This document shows positions 19,101-27,975 of a stretch of 64,000 bases of DNA, piece by piece. The notes under the pieces are model-generated. The model ran no database searches. It was not told where the DNA came from and saw only the letters and a list, made by a program, of their open reading frames with translations. A program made the translations under genes and the position numbers. Every line of letters starts with the position of its first letter. Position 1 is the stretch's first letter. This DNA is from Thiodiazotropha sp040506195 (GTDB taxonomy: Bacteria; Pseudomonadota; Gammaproteobacteria; Chromatiales; Chromatiaceae): positions 62,001 to 126,000 of the forward strand of contig JBEVXH010000009.1 in NCBI GenBank assembly GCA_040506195.1. Reading direction: 5' to 3'.

Positions 19101-21361
19101 GGCTGAGGATCGAGGATGGCATGGGTTATCAGCAGATTGAGGAGTCCCTGATCATCCCGGTTCTGCACATATAGCTTTTCCAAAGCAGCGACGGCCTGTT
19201 CCCTCAGTTGCGGATCCGTTTCATGTATCAGCATACCCCGCAACAGCAGTTCCGAGAGATTGCCCTCACCCATGGCTGTCAACGCGGTTACTCTCTGCAT
19301 CAGGGCATATTTACGCTGCCTGTCACCTGCATAATGGATGATATCGCTCCAAACCTCTACGGCCCTGATCCAATCCTGATCATGCATTGCCTCCTCTGCA
19401 AGGTGCAATGAGCGCTTCAGATTACCCTCGTCAGTTGACGACAAGCGTAAAACGGGCATGGGCCGCTCGATCCTGGCCACAAAGGTGGCATAGCGGGCAT
19501 AGAGAAATCTAAGCAGAGGTAACCAGTCGTTCAACAGGGCCTCTTTTGGGCTGCCGCTTTCATCCCCCGGGAGGGTGTCCAGCAGCGTGGCAAGGCGAGA
19601 CCGGGATTCAGCCAACCGCGGGATAGCCCCCATACTCTCGCGCATCAGCCGATCGTGTTCCACGGAATCCAGGTCACTGATTAAAAACAGGTACTCAGCC
19701 TCGTTTGTCGCCAGCTGTCCCGTTACACGCATCCCCAGGGCCACATCCAGTGGCTGCGGATCATCTGCCGACTGCCATATACGCAGCGTTGAAATCTCCG
19801 CGGGCAATGGCATCTCCAAGTCCGCAACCGATGTGAGGGCAGGAAAACCGGCCGTCTCCCTTGGGGAGAGCCTATGCGCCGCTGTGGCGGCATCCGGCCA
19901 GTAGCTTGCCTCTGGCAGCGGCAATCCGGATTTCAGCCTGAGCCTTCTTGGCGGTTCTTGATCGAACTGCAGAAACAGCTCTCCCTGATTGCCGTTCCGA
20001 TAATCGCTGACTAACAGCTGCAGACGCGAGTCATGACGCCTTTTCGGCAGCGCATAACGATAGGCCCGGTCTTCTCTCTCGGGCAGAGTCAGGAAGATTC
20101 TCCCGGTGACCCCTTTTGCCAGACTGTCCACCAATGTCTGCGGTATCAACAGGGGCGCTTCCTGATCCCAACGAAGTCTGGCTTTTGCCGGCCAGCGCAC
20201 GGAGACAACCCCGCTATCCGGCATCAAGACCGGCAGCAATGGCCGAAAGAACCCGTGCCGGCTATCCAAGGCTCGAGCCTCGGCGGCGATTTCCGGCAAC
20301 AGCCGCTCGTCTTCTGATAAACGGTGCGCCGCCTCCAATGCCGCCGAGCCGCCTCCGCTGAGTCGGTTGTCCCGCGCAAGCACACCAAGCCGTGTTATTT
20401 CATCGGATGCTGATATGTATCGGCCAGGTGTATCCACAGGCGCCTTCGGCCGATTTTCCGCCACCAGGAAATCACCCTGTTCCGATCCGCCCCGCAGGCG
20501 CAGCAGGAGCGGGGCGCTGGCTCCTATCTTCAGGCGGTGACGGCCCTCGGGAATATCGAGATAGCTGCGATTGACCATTCCCAGGACGCTTTCGCATCCA
20601 TCCACACGCCATTTCCGATACAGGTTGGCGCGACCGTATTGATGCCGGGTTTGGATGTTGACGCCATCCAGCTCCACATGAAGACGATAGATCCACCGGG
20701 GTTCACTGCCGACTGTTTCATAACGCAGCCAACTCTCCATTTGCAGCCGTTGCGGCCCCTCGAACTCGGCCTCGATCTCCTGTGTTGGCCCCACCCTCCA
20801 GACAGATATGGGGGTCGGCTCTTCAGGACCCTGCATCAGCACAAGTTTTCCCTTTATATCGGGCTGCGAACGGAGATCGGCCAGATTCGGCAGGCTTGGC
20901 GAACGGGATATGAAAAGCGCGACTTCGATGGGGTCGGAATAGTGTCCCGGCCGGCTCAAACGAACCAGCCTGTCACCTCCATTCGACGGCTCTACGCCCC
21001 GGTTGTTTCCGATTCCTGCCTGCATCGGTGTCTCGAGAAACAGTGCGGAGCCGTTTGAGAGTTCCAGCCGCAACTCCCCTGCAATCCATGGATCACCTAT
21101 CTTTATCAGGCGTAAACCCTGCCTCACCGGCAGTCGAATGAGCATCTCGCTGCCCGGCTGCAGTCGTACCGTGTGCAGACCCTCGTCTCGATTGTAACCG
21201 GGCCTTTCCCCTCCCAGCCAATGGGGGAGATATTCCAGGTTATCCCAGTAATGAAAGGGAGTAATACCATCGGCACGATGCAGATGGCGACCCTCCTGGG
21301 CAAATACGGCCAAGCAAAGACAGCTCCATCCGACCAAGAGCAATAATAGCCGGGAGCGCAT
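16184..21361 (-). CDS. Giant secreted protein with TPR-like core and beta-barrel-like C-terminus
   Basis: 1725 aa from ATG 21361, which overlaps the previous stop as TGATG behind GGGAGG; a longer frame to 21412 is less likely. A signal peptide (MRSRLLLLLVGWSCLCLAVF, then AQ) is followed by beta-rich segments that repeat a pattern such as GRHRLKI, GRHHLRL and GRHVLRV. TPR-like helices occupy about 645-850. From about 1440 to the end, alternating amphipathic strands rich in Arg, Trp and Tyr (LGVGHRLFQEYADRYLESG, LGLGVRYRWRHYFDDDD) look like an outer-membrane beta-barrel. No known family is recognised. By analogy with TPR-plus-barrel exporters such as PgaA and AlgK/AlgE, I infer a polymer export channel for the operon. 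Confidence 0.7.
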   Translation of the reverse strand: MRSRLLLLLVGWSCLCLAVFAQEGRHLHRADGITPFHYWDNLEYLPHWLGGERPGYNRDEGLHTVRLQPGSEMLIRLPVRQGLRLIKIGDPWIAGELRLELSNGSALFLETPMQAGIGNNRGVEPSNGGDRLVRLSRPGHYSDPIEVALFISRSPSLPNLADLRSQPDIKGKLVLMQGPEEPTPISVWRVGPTQEIEAEFEGPQRLQMESWLRYETVGSEPRWIYRLHVELDGVNIQTRHQYGRANLYRKWRVDGCESVLGMVNRSYLDIPEGRHRLKIGASAPLLLRLRGGSEQGDFLVAENRPKAPVDTPGRYISASDEITRLGVLARDNRLSGGGSAALEAAHRLSEDERLLPEIAAEARALDSRHGFFRPLLPVLMPDSGVVSVRWPAKARLRWDQEAPLLIPQTLVDSLAKGVTGRIFLTLPEREDRAYRYALPKRRHDSRLQLLVSDYRNGNQGELFLQFDQEPPRRLRLKSGLPLPEASYWPDAATAAHRLSPRETAGFPALTSVADLEMPLPAEISTLRIWQSADDPQPLDVALGMRVTGQLATNEAEYLFLISDLDSVEHDRLMRESMGAIPRLAESRSRLATLLDTLPGDESGSPKEALLNDWLPLLRFLYARYATFVARIERPMPVLRLSSTDEGNLKRSLHLAEEAMHDQDWIRAVEVWSDIIHYAGDRQRKYALMQRVTALTAMGEGNLSELLLRGMLIHETDPQLREQAVAALEKLYVQNRDDQGLLNLLITHAILDPQPGRLAKLAGMLLKQGKAVWAIKILLSIPPDRRPARSMLDAAYSADWRRTFDANLETLADPHLQAYWRGYRHQRQGRYKAALSAWENAGSRGTALNAALQQGLALRNDLTDPELDQEALLEDWAAWWEKLPGERQWRSLSNNIVKFDGVELLNVPDQDQAFRLFRALPSSPVEMVVQGPRTLRINSRLLHNEDIDFPVDDWLLVADGSSLRRFPINGDSVVKGVRLSRGGMFPGRTHRFEYSIGPGRHHLRLTPHDRPQLIEVEALTAERPLSVLPEPMVYDLGGKPGAADDFNPHNPFPGQDVHWLKGCSISDSFIQAIQSETISGDDSINAEAIGIPRPLYTAAVVQDVHYQQMAQWLWQVEQQPEMAASLLAQAEVLFHAHASDRRLQSIIRRMRRNYRWQPMDGIVSSAGLRFMRLTTFQPESPGSRVRSALLEPLLEGERFIYGGQRVNIALRNPASATAVALNFKLEEIGYIDARDLRISYRLDDGENHLIQLTPDHPSQRIHISVPQGRHVLRVQMLNPLQNQILRFAIRDEGQSSGAGRERFYERAYQVSTVDEPLELALEGPAWLRIDERVEGQTFSRFLFIQPGWQELQLPPRSGRQESYYRLFRQRVLLKPWQSRLREAHLIQAEMPSVDKLPSSQTEALSLRELQPMLGQEDGTWEYYGRLVSRRNLDEDRSADRSERFFELGVGHRLFQEYADRYLESGVLARIRDIGGTTLGVYGDLHWDSSFHAINMDLSGDLFLQQPKQMIGTEWSLSLKAELSQYRRLSGKTHHRPSFGLFKRWLSLNDLEQGLSEYVDQDVYTRYKNDHQRGLRLGDTLSHYPWRDTRIRASLALTTNEALNPFRPDYTDFTLSGDQLVRDLGLGVRYRWRHYFDDDDRAEEEQQHNLKLRLDWHRWTTLQAGWRLGFELDHQLDSGDTSLFLSLRHHRANGRIYRDFRPGTVTFEPIRSRHELERHFPVGEVRQ

Positions 21362-22251
21362 CAGTGCCGCCTCCCGGAAAGACAACCAATCATCCTCTTC
21401 ATCAATGCGCAATCGCTCAGCAGTGCATGACGCGCAGCACTACTCAGTTCTAAATGCATAAATCCTAGATGGTCATACTCCCGCAGTTTTGAGCCGACTT
21501 GGTTGGTCGTAGCCCCAAGTTCATCGACATCCCAGGGGAAGAGGCCAACCTGTTCGTCGAAATCCGATGCGAGACACCGGGCAAGGGCTTGGACTTTCCC
21601 TGAGGGATGTCGCGTGCCATCGCTGATGATCACTTGACTGTCACGCCCCGGATCACTGTTTCTTTTGGCACTATCGAAACCATGAATCTGAATCACACGA
21701 CTATCCGCAGACAGTAATGCCGCAGCCTCGGCAAGCGCGGTAAAATAGTTATCACCATTACGCACCAGATCCGCAGCCTTCCTATCGCCACTTTTATTCT
21801 GTGCATATCGGGGAATGGCGTTAAATGCCGCAATACGAAAATCGCCATGCCGCATGAGAGCGTAACCGATATTGCCTGTCTTTTTGTCATGAAACCGATG
21901 AGGTATCTGCAACAGATTCAAGGGACCCGATGCCGTGCGAATCATAAACAACCCACGACCCTCACACCGGGAGGCGTGCTCTTTCAGGACCACTATGCTC
22001 TCTCCATCCAGTTCGACAGGCAGCCAGTCGAAACCCAGAGCTTTCCATTGCGATCGCATGGCATTCTGATCCGTTATCCCTCTCAGGATTTTCGAGAAGA
22101 GTATGCGAACCCGGCTCAGCTCCTGCCTGCTTGGCCGGTGATAGGACTTACAGGGCGGCGCCAATAAATACCCCTCAGGTTCACGCATCTCCGCATTTGC
22201 GCTCGGCGCCAGGATACTGAGCGACAGCAGAAGCAGTGTTACCCCTCTCAT
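21361..22251 (-). CDS. Secreted 296-aa protein, putative polymer hydrolase
   Basis: A signal peptide (MRGVTLLLLSLSILAPSANA) precedes a globular domain of about 270 residues. Two His-containing motifs stand out: VIQIHGFDSAKR (near residue 188) and GFMHLELSSAARHALLSD (near 267). They resemble metal-ligand motifs of zinc amidase-like and poly-gamma-glutamate hydrolase-like enzymes, but the family is not firmly recognised. The same fold appears, apparently without the second His/Glu set, inside the PgsC-type protein two genes upstream (GFVALWLSPSARS), which argues for shared ancestry. It sits in the operon with an ATGA overlap on one side and TGATG on the other. I infer periplasmic cleavage or trimming of the polymer; confidence in function is low. 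Confidence 0.65.
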   Translation of the reverse strand: MRGVTLLLLSLSILAPSANAEMREPEGYLLAPPCKSYHRPSRQELSRVRILFSKILRGITDQNAMRSQWKALGFDWLPVELDGESIVVLKEHASRCEGRGLFMIRTASGPLNLLQIPHRFHDKKTGNIGYALMRHGDFRIAAFNAIPRYAQNKSGDRKAADLVRNGDNYFTALAEAAALLSADSRVIQIHGFDSAKRNSDPGRDSQVIISDGTRHPSGKVQALARCLASDFDEQVGLFPWDVDELGATTNQVGSKLREYDHLGFMHLELSSAARHALLSDCALMKRMIGCLSGRRH

Positions 22252-24683
22252 CCCCGCTCCACAAACATATCGGTCTTGACCGGTTCACCCGGATTGAGCC
22301 GGTAAAAGGAGAGATAACCCTCTACACCGGGCGATGGTTCGATGTGGATACGATATTTGCCAGGCTCCAGATCCTCTCCCAACGGAAGAAAAAAACGTAC
22401 GCCTGCCGAAGCATGTCGCGATTGGGCGCCCAATACCGGGACCTCGTCACCGTCGCCTATCCGTAAATCATAGAATCGATCTGAAAAGGTCCAGGCCGCT
22501 TGAGGTTTCATGGAATGCCCCACTCCGGCTATCTTGATGCTTAAACCTGCCCGGTTGGGTCGGGACGTGCTGAAGAACTGTCCCGTCAGCACCTCTTCCC
22601 CGGCTGACCGCTTATGGTAAACAAACACCATGCCTTTCGATCCCAGTCTGTTGCTGAAACGACGCAGTCGAGGCTGTCCGTCAACGTCGGCATGATTGAT
22701 GAACCACTGTGTCTCGCCCGACGATTCCAGACGCAACCGGTACACGCCGGGGTCGATCGCAGGCAGACGAATCTGACCCTGGGTTGCGGCAAGGCTGGTT
22801 TGGTAAAACAACCTTTCGTCAAGAAACAGTGACAGCCTCTCTCTTTTACCGCCCTGCCTTAGATAGACCAAGCTTGGTGTTACCGTTTCCCGGCCAAAAA
22901 CCGAACGCAGGCGAACCTGTTCGTCGCGCCCGCTCACAATCGGATAAAAAAGGCTTGCCATCGCTTCTTCACGTACCGGAAGCTGTGAAGCCCGTTCCAC
23001 CAATAGATGGCGTCCCCGCCACTGCCCCTCGGGGCGAAACTCTTCCCATTCATAGCGTCCGGCAACGATATCCGGATCATCCACTGGGGGACGGCGCTGA
23101 ATGTTCAACGCCGCGGTACGAAGCCCGTCCACCAACTGCCGCTCATCATCGGGCGTCAGGATGAACCAGGCCGGTTGATAATCCGTATCCTGCAGATCAC
23201 GGTAGTAATCCTCAGGAATACGCACACGCCTGACAAGGTTCATCGGTCGAGTATAGGCATTTACCCAGACTTGAGCATGACTCCTGAGTTCGATTGCAGC
23301 GATGTCGCCGGGCAACCTGAAGTAGAAGCTGATCGGCTCGGTGATAAGTTCGTTGAACGCGTCTCCCGCCAATCGATCATACAATGAGGGCGTTGCCAGC
23401 AGTGTCAGCTTGCCATGCCTCAATACTTCACCCTTGTCATCCAGCAAACGATAATCCACCTCTGTTTCCTGCCGTTGATCGATGTTTGACGTCGATTTCC
23501 GTAAATCAATACGCAGGGGGGTGTCTTGCGATGCCATATGCTCCAGGGTGTAGCGTATCGGTTGCTCCGCATCGAGCGTATAGAGACGCAGATAACTGAG
23601 ATCGGGTGTGATCTCCCGCCATGTGGCGTCCACTTGTCGATAGGCCCGCATTACCTGCGGACCAGAGGCTTCAATCTCCAGCAAGCCACCCTCGTACTCC
23701 TGCTGATAAGCAATCCTATCCGGGGTCCAGTCATGAGTCGAGGCATCCCGTTTGTCCAGGCTTCGTCCATACCAGTGGATATGTATGGGTTCCCGTTGCG
23801 GTATGCGGTCACGCCTCACCGGCGTGAACTCCAAACGTACCCGTGACCGGCCTTCCGGCAACTGCACGATGCCCCGATGCCATTCATCCATGTAGAGACC
23901 GGCAGGCAGTATCTCCTGATCCAGCGGCTCCCCAAGATCCCCATGTCGAACGAACAGTTTATGCACCCGATAATCCCTCCCCTGCACTCCTAATGGTCCA
24001 AGCGGTTTCCAGCGATTACGCAGCAGGTTGCGCCGCTCCTCCGCCAGAAGAAGTTCAGGATTGTAGACCGAGCCGCGTGCAAGCCTGATCCGCTGGGAAG
24101 AGGTCAACTTGCGCCATGCGGCATCAAGCTTGAGTTCCGTATATTGTTCCGGTTCATAACCTCGCACGGCAATTGCCTGCAATGGCGCATCCATAGCCTT
24201 CACTTTAAGCATCAATTTCGCCGCAGACTCGATCAGTGGCATGATATGCACTCGACTGTCAGTGGGAACCCTCTCCGCGGCTAGAAAGGCATTCTGATTC
24301 ACCACCTCTCCGCTCGCCATGTCACGATACTGCCGGATCCTGGTGCGATGATAGAATTCGCCGCTTTCCAACTCCCGGCCGGCGCCATCAAACAAACGAT
24401 AGTCCAGTGCATACAGCCATCCCTCTTCCGGTGCCTCGACGAGGGGCCTGTCGACAATGGCATTCGTCACGATACGCAACATATCGGCGTGTCCGGTTAG
24501 CGGAAACACAGTCCACTGATCGTCGTCAAGACCGTATGCGATACTGCTGCGTGTATCGGTGAGATTTCCACTGAGTCGCTCACCCTTACCCAGCCCCAGA
24601 TCGATACGCAACGTGGTTACCGCGACGTAATAGGCGCCGGCAGCAATCAGCAACAGCAGAAGAAATCTGCCAAGCAGTCTCAC
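22248..24683 (-). CDS. Membrane-anchored periplasmic beta-rich protein of the Pgs-like operon
   Basis: 811 aa from GTG 24683, chosen because it overlaps the upstream stop as GTGA and follows GGGAG at 8 bases; a GTG at 24698 is also possible. One N-terminal helix (LLGRFLLLLLIAAGAYYVAV) would anchor it in the inner membrane. The rest is soluble and beta-rich, with repeated segments such as EGRSRVRLEF, PGVYRLRLE and PGKYRIHIE that echo those of the 1725-aa neighbour. No enzyme motif is seen and no family recognised. I infer a periplasmic scaffold or polymer-binding partner linking the membrane synthase to the barrel protein. Confidence 0.65.
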   Translation of the reverse strand: MRLLGRFLLLLLIAAGAYYVAVTTLRIDLGLGKGERLSGNLTDTRSSIAYGLDDDQWTVFPLTGHADMLRIVTNAIVDRPLVEAPEEGWLYALDYRLFDGAGRELESGEFYHRTRIRQYRDMASGEVVNQNAFLAAERVPTDSRVHIMPLIESAAKLMLKVKAMDAPLQAIAVRGYEPEQYTELKLDAAWRKLTSSQRIRLARGSVYNPELLLAEERRNLLRNRWKPLGPLGVQGRDYRVHKLFVRHGDLGEPLDQEILPAGLYMDEWHRGIVQLPEGRSRVRLEFTPVRRDRIPQREPIHIHWYGRSLDKRDASTHDWTPDRIAYQQEYEGGLLEIEASGPQVMRAYRQVDATWREITPDLSYLRLYTLDAEQPIRYTLEHMASQDTPLRIDLRKSTSNIDQRQETEVDYRLLDDKGEVLRHGKLTLLATPSLYDRLAGDAFNELITEPISFYFRLPGDIAAIELRSHAQVWVNAYTRPMNLVRRVRIPEDYYRDLQDTDYQPAWFILTPDDERQLVDGLRTAALNIQRRPPVDDPDIVAGRYEWEEFRPEGQWRGRHLLVERASQLPVREEAMASLFYPIVSGRDEQVRLRSVFGRETVTPSLVYLRQGGKRERLSLFLDERLFYQTSLAATQGQIRLPAIDPGVYRLRLESSGETQWFINHADVDGQPRLRRFSNRLGSKGMVFVYHKRSAGEEVLTGQFFSTSRPNRAGLSIKIAGVGHSMKPQAAWTFSDRFYDLRIGDGDEVPVLGAQSRHASAGVRFFLPLGEDLEPGKYRIHIEPSPGVEGYLSFYRLNPGEPVKTDMFVERG

Positions 24684-27600
24684 AAGGCACTCTCCCACGT
24701 CAACAGCGCCATGCGACTGTCAATGAAACCCTGGATATCACTACGGGAGAGTAATTCCTTGTCAGCAATGAAGACTGAGCGTACATCCCGTGGATTAAGG
24801 TTGGCAATCAAGCGTAAACCTGCTTCCCGCTGTAGACCGATCAGGAATGATTGACGTGAGTTGAGATCGATCAACCGCTGCCACCTATATTCAGGCCAGT
24901 CGTTCACCAACCCACTGAGCGCCACCACATTTTCACTCTCCAGATAGCGACTCAATTGCTGCTGAAGCATCGATGGCAGCGGCGCAGGAGATGCAGAGTA
25001 ATCGAGACCCGCTAAATAGTCGTAGAGATCGGCCTCCCGTGTCTGGATTCCCACAGCGGAAAAGCGTAACAGCTCCTGCCTGTTCAGACCTTGCTGACGG
25101 TAAACGGAGCGTGCGCTTGGGCTGAGCCAGAGGGCGACAAAGCCTTTGTTTCGGGTGGCATTGATATAGAGAGATTGCGCCACACTGGCAATCTCGTATC
25201 CGGCTGTGTCCTGATCTCCCTCGACAAAACGATAGCTTATTCCTTCCAGTGCAAGCTGCTCCAGTACCGGACTGACGAGCGTATCGGTTACACCTTGCGA
25301 GCTTGGTGTCTCGATCTTTGATATCAGGGCGTTCGCATGCTTGAGCTCCCCACGCCCCCTGCGGCTCAATGCGCGACTGTGTATCACCAGGAGCGGCGTG
25401 TCGGCAGCCTCTCGAAGCACCACCTGATTGACCAGGCTGAACATATTCACCACGTTATCCAAACGGATAATATCCGCACTGCCGTCTGTATTGGCGCCCG
25501 GATGCGAACCGGCCAGCAGCAGCGCCTTGGCATTGAGGCGTTGAAACAGTGAAACCCCATACTCGAAACTGTTTAGCTCATATAAGGGACGTGGCACTTG
25601 AATCAGATAGTTGCTGCTCTTGCTGAGCCGGAATACATAGGTGCCCCAATAACGTCTTTCTCCACTGTCTGACTCGGCAAGGATTAAAAAGTCCTCCCCG
25701 GTGGATTGATGCCGGTAGCGTATCAGATGATAGTTCAAAACCCCCGCGGCTTCCTGAATGCCACGCAACTCTTCCAAACCATCCTCCGTCCATTCACCCT
25801 CCAGGTAGGATTTAGCCGACACACTCAACAGTGGGGTAAGCACTTCGGCATCGAAGAAGAGCAATTCCTCCACCTTTGGGATAACATATTTATCGCTCCC
25901 TTGTTCCGCGACCCGGTCTTTTCTTGCCAGGATCCAGTCTTGCAGAAAACCATCGATACGCTGGGATCCCAGGACCAAGGGCGGTGCTTTGCCAAAGCCC
26001 ACGGATCGGGACCGTACCGAACGAATGCCGCGCTGATTGAGCAAAAGTTCCGCGAATCCCCTGCGGCTGACTTCACGCTGACGGTTATCGAAGGGGGCGT
26101 CCCGCCATTGAAAGTGCAATGATCCCGTCAGCCGTTTCAATGCCGTCAAATCGAGATCTGACGGCAGATCGACATGCACCCACAGCATATTCTCCGGTTC
26201 CTCGGGGAGATCTTTATTTAATGAGTATTTTTCCGTATCGATGGCTGCGCTCAGACGCATGGTCTCCCGGGTATAGCGTCTTACCTGCAGAACATCCCGT
26301 TTGGCGAACACCGAATGAAAGACATGAAAGAAACTTTGCGGATTTGTCAGTACATCCGCAGACCGGTCCGGGTGCAGAAAACGACTGCTGCCGGCAACCG
26401 CCAGGCCGCGGGCGCCTAACAAATCGAACAACTGCAAGCTGGCATCGAGTGCGCCGTGCTCATCCAACGGGGCCGGTACTTCGACAACCATTCGGCTCTT
26501 GTAATCAGACCTAAGCAGATAGAAGCCCCATCCTCGCACAGGCCCTTGTTCTCTTAAATAATAGTAGCCCTGACCGTCATGCAGCAATTCATATCCTACC
26601 TTCTGAAATTGCACCAACGCCTGCTGCAGACTGTGTTCTCCCCCTGACGACAGATAGTCATGCAACTGCGTCAAACCTCCTGAAAACTGCTCAAGCTCAG
26701 AGGTCAAGGGAAGCTGAATTTTATTCTGACTCTGAGGCTGATAGAGCCGGACCCTGTCTTCGCGTACCCTATCCAATATAGGCAGTTGACTTTTAATCAA
26801 ACGTTGCGGATACACCGCACCGGCATGCGCTCCCAGTTTGATATCCGGCTGAGGCATTAACGTCAGGGCAAACCCGATGGCGCTTGCTGCGGCCACACCC
26901 ACAAGAGAGGTCTGCAGTGTTGCTCTGGTCAATCGCACGGCGATATCTTTGTCATGCATCTTCATCGCCATCAAGGTCGCCAACAGATAACCGAATGCGT
27001 AGCTATCCGTAACCTTGACCTCCGGCATCAGCCATAGAATCAAATAGCCGAGAATGAGCTTGTATACAAATCCGATATTGAAAAACAACAGCAGCTTGCG
27101 TCCCCCTTCAATGGAGATTTTTTTGAAGGGTTTGGTCTTTAAAAGCAGATGTGCGATGCCCAGTATCAACAGGGCTTCAAAGAAAGAAGCCAGTATTTTG
27201 ACCGGCTGATACCATTGCAGGGCCAACAGTGAGGGAATCATGATGCCACTGAAATCCCAACCATAGAGCAGGTTCATGCGGGATGCGACGAAGGCGGTGG
27301 TTATCAGGATGATATAGGCCTTCGGACTGGCCAGTATCGAAGATGCAATATCCTCATACATGTAGTTCAGATTACTGACCGTAAAGTTGGTGACCTCCAT
27401 TAACCCGTAACGCACGATCAGATAGGTGACAACCAGATTGCCCGCTAACGGCAGAATTCCCATGCGCAGACCACTCTTCCAGAATTGGTTGGCGATCAAT
27501 GCAATGATAATGAGGCCGAAACTGTGCAGATTGTTGCGATAGTCAAAAGCCACATCGAATCGATCCACAAACCATTCACCCAGACCGGGCAACAGCCAGC

Positions 27601-27934
27601 CGTCGAACAACACCCTTACAAGCACGCTTATCACGATCAAGGCGAAAAACCTGTCCCGCCCAAATAGCTGGCTCCAATATCCCAGACGCGAAAGGAGTTC
27701 GGAAAATAACCAGACCAGAAAATAGGTAATGATGCTCTCGAAGATGATGATCGCCGCAGCCCACGGCTTGATGATCATCAGTGGAACGAGATAACCCGGC
27801 ACCACCAACCCGGACAACACCCATCCGAAGCGCAGATTGAAAAATGCCACGACGGCCACACCGATCCAGACCGTGGTGATAACCGAGCTGGCGAGTCCGC
27901 CCTGAGGAAAAAGTGGCAAGGGAAATATGTCCAT
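24680..27934 (-). CDS. Tandem PgsC/CapC-type membrane protein with periplasmic pseudo-hydrolase repeats
   Basis: 1084 aa. Residues 10-180 closely follow Bacillus PgsC (LSGLVVPGYLVPL, GRDRFFALIVISVLVRVLFD, IIALIANQFWKSGL). A second PgsC-like unit covers about 185-360 (DFSGIMIPSLLALQWYQP, GGRKLLLFFNIGFVYKLILG). Bacillus PgsC is a single unit of about 150 aa. The remaining 700 residues are soluble and contain two related repeats with RSADVLTNPQSFFHVFH (near 525) and DGSADIIRLDNVVNMFSLVN (near 815). The second repeat aligns by eye with the secreted 296-aa protein. PgsC partners PgsB to form the amide ligase complex at the membrane, and I infer that role here. Confidence 0.82.
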   Translation of the reverse strand: MDIFPLPLFPQGGLASSVITTVWIGVAVVAFFNLRFGWVLSGLVVPGYLVPLMIIKPWAAAIIIFESIITYFLVWLFSELLSRLGYWSQLFGRDRFFALIVISVLVRVLFDGWLLPGLGEWFVDRFDVAFDYRNNLHSFGLIIIALIANQFWKSGLRMGILPLAGNLVVTYLIVRYGLMEVTNFTVSNLNYMYEDIASSILASPKAYIILITTAFVASRMNLLYGWDFSGIMIPSLLALQWYQPVKILASFFEALLILGIAHLLLKTKPFKKISIEGGRKLLLFFNIGFVYKLILGYLILWLMPEVKVTDSYAFGYLLATLMAMKMHDKDIAVRLTRATLQTSLVGVAAASAIGFALTLMPQPDIKLGAHAGAVYPQRLIKSQLPILDRVREDRVRLYQPQSQNKIQLPLTSELEQFSGGLTQLHDYLSSGGEHSLQQALVQFQKVGYELLHDGQGYYYLREQGPVRGWGFYLLRSDYKSRMVVEVPAPLDEHGALDASLQLFDLLGARGLAVAGSSRFLHPDRSADVLTNPQSFFHVFHSVFAKRDVLQVRRYTRETMRLSAAIDTEKYSLNKDLPEEPENMLWVHVDLPSDLDLTALKRLTGSLHFQWRDAPFDNRQREVSRRGFAELLLNQRGIRSVRSRSVGFGKAPPLVLGSQRIDGFLQDWILARKDRVAEQGSDKYVIPKVEELLFFDAEVLTPLLSVSAKSYLEGEWTEDGLEELRGIQEAAGVLNYHLIRYRHQSTGEDFLILAESDSGERRYWGTYVFRLSKSSNYLIQVPRPLYELNSFEYGVSLFQRLNAKALLLAGSHPGANTDGSADIIRLDNVVNMFSLVNQVVLREAADTPLLVIHSRALSRRGRGELKHANALISKIETPSSQGVTDTLVSPVLEQLALEGISYRFVEGDQDTAGYEIASVAQSLYINATRNKGFVALWLSPSARSVYRQQGLNRQELLRFSAVGIQTREADLYDYLAGLDYSASPAPLPSMLQQQLSRYLESENVVALSGLVNDWPEYRWQRLIDLNSRQSFLIGLQREAGLRLIANLNPRDVRSVFIADKELLSRSDIQGFIDSRMALLTWESAL

Positions 27935-27975
27935 GCGATTATGCAGATGTCTCTATCAACCCATGTAACTGTAAT

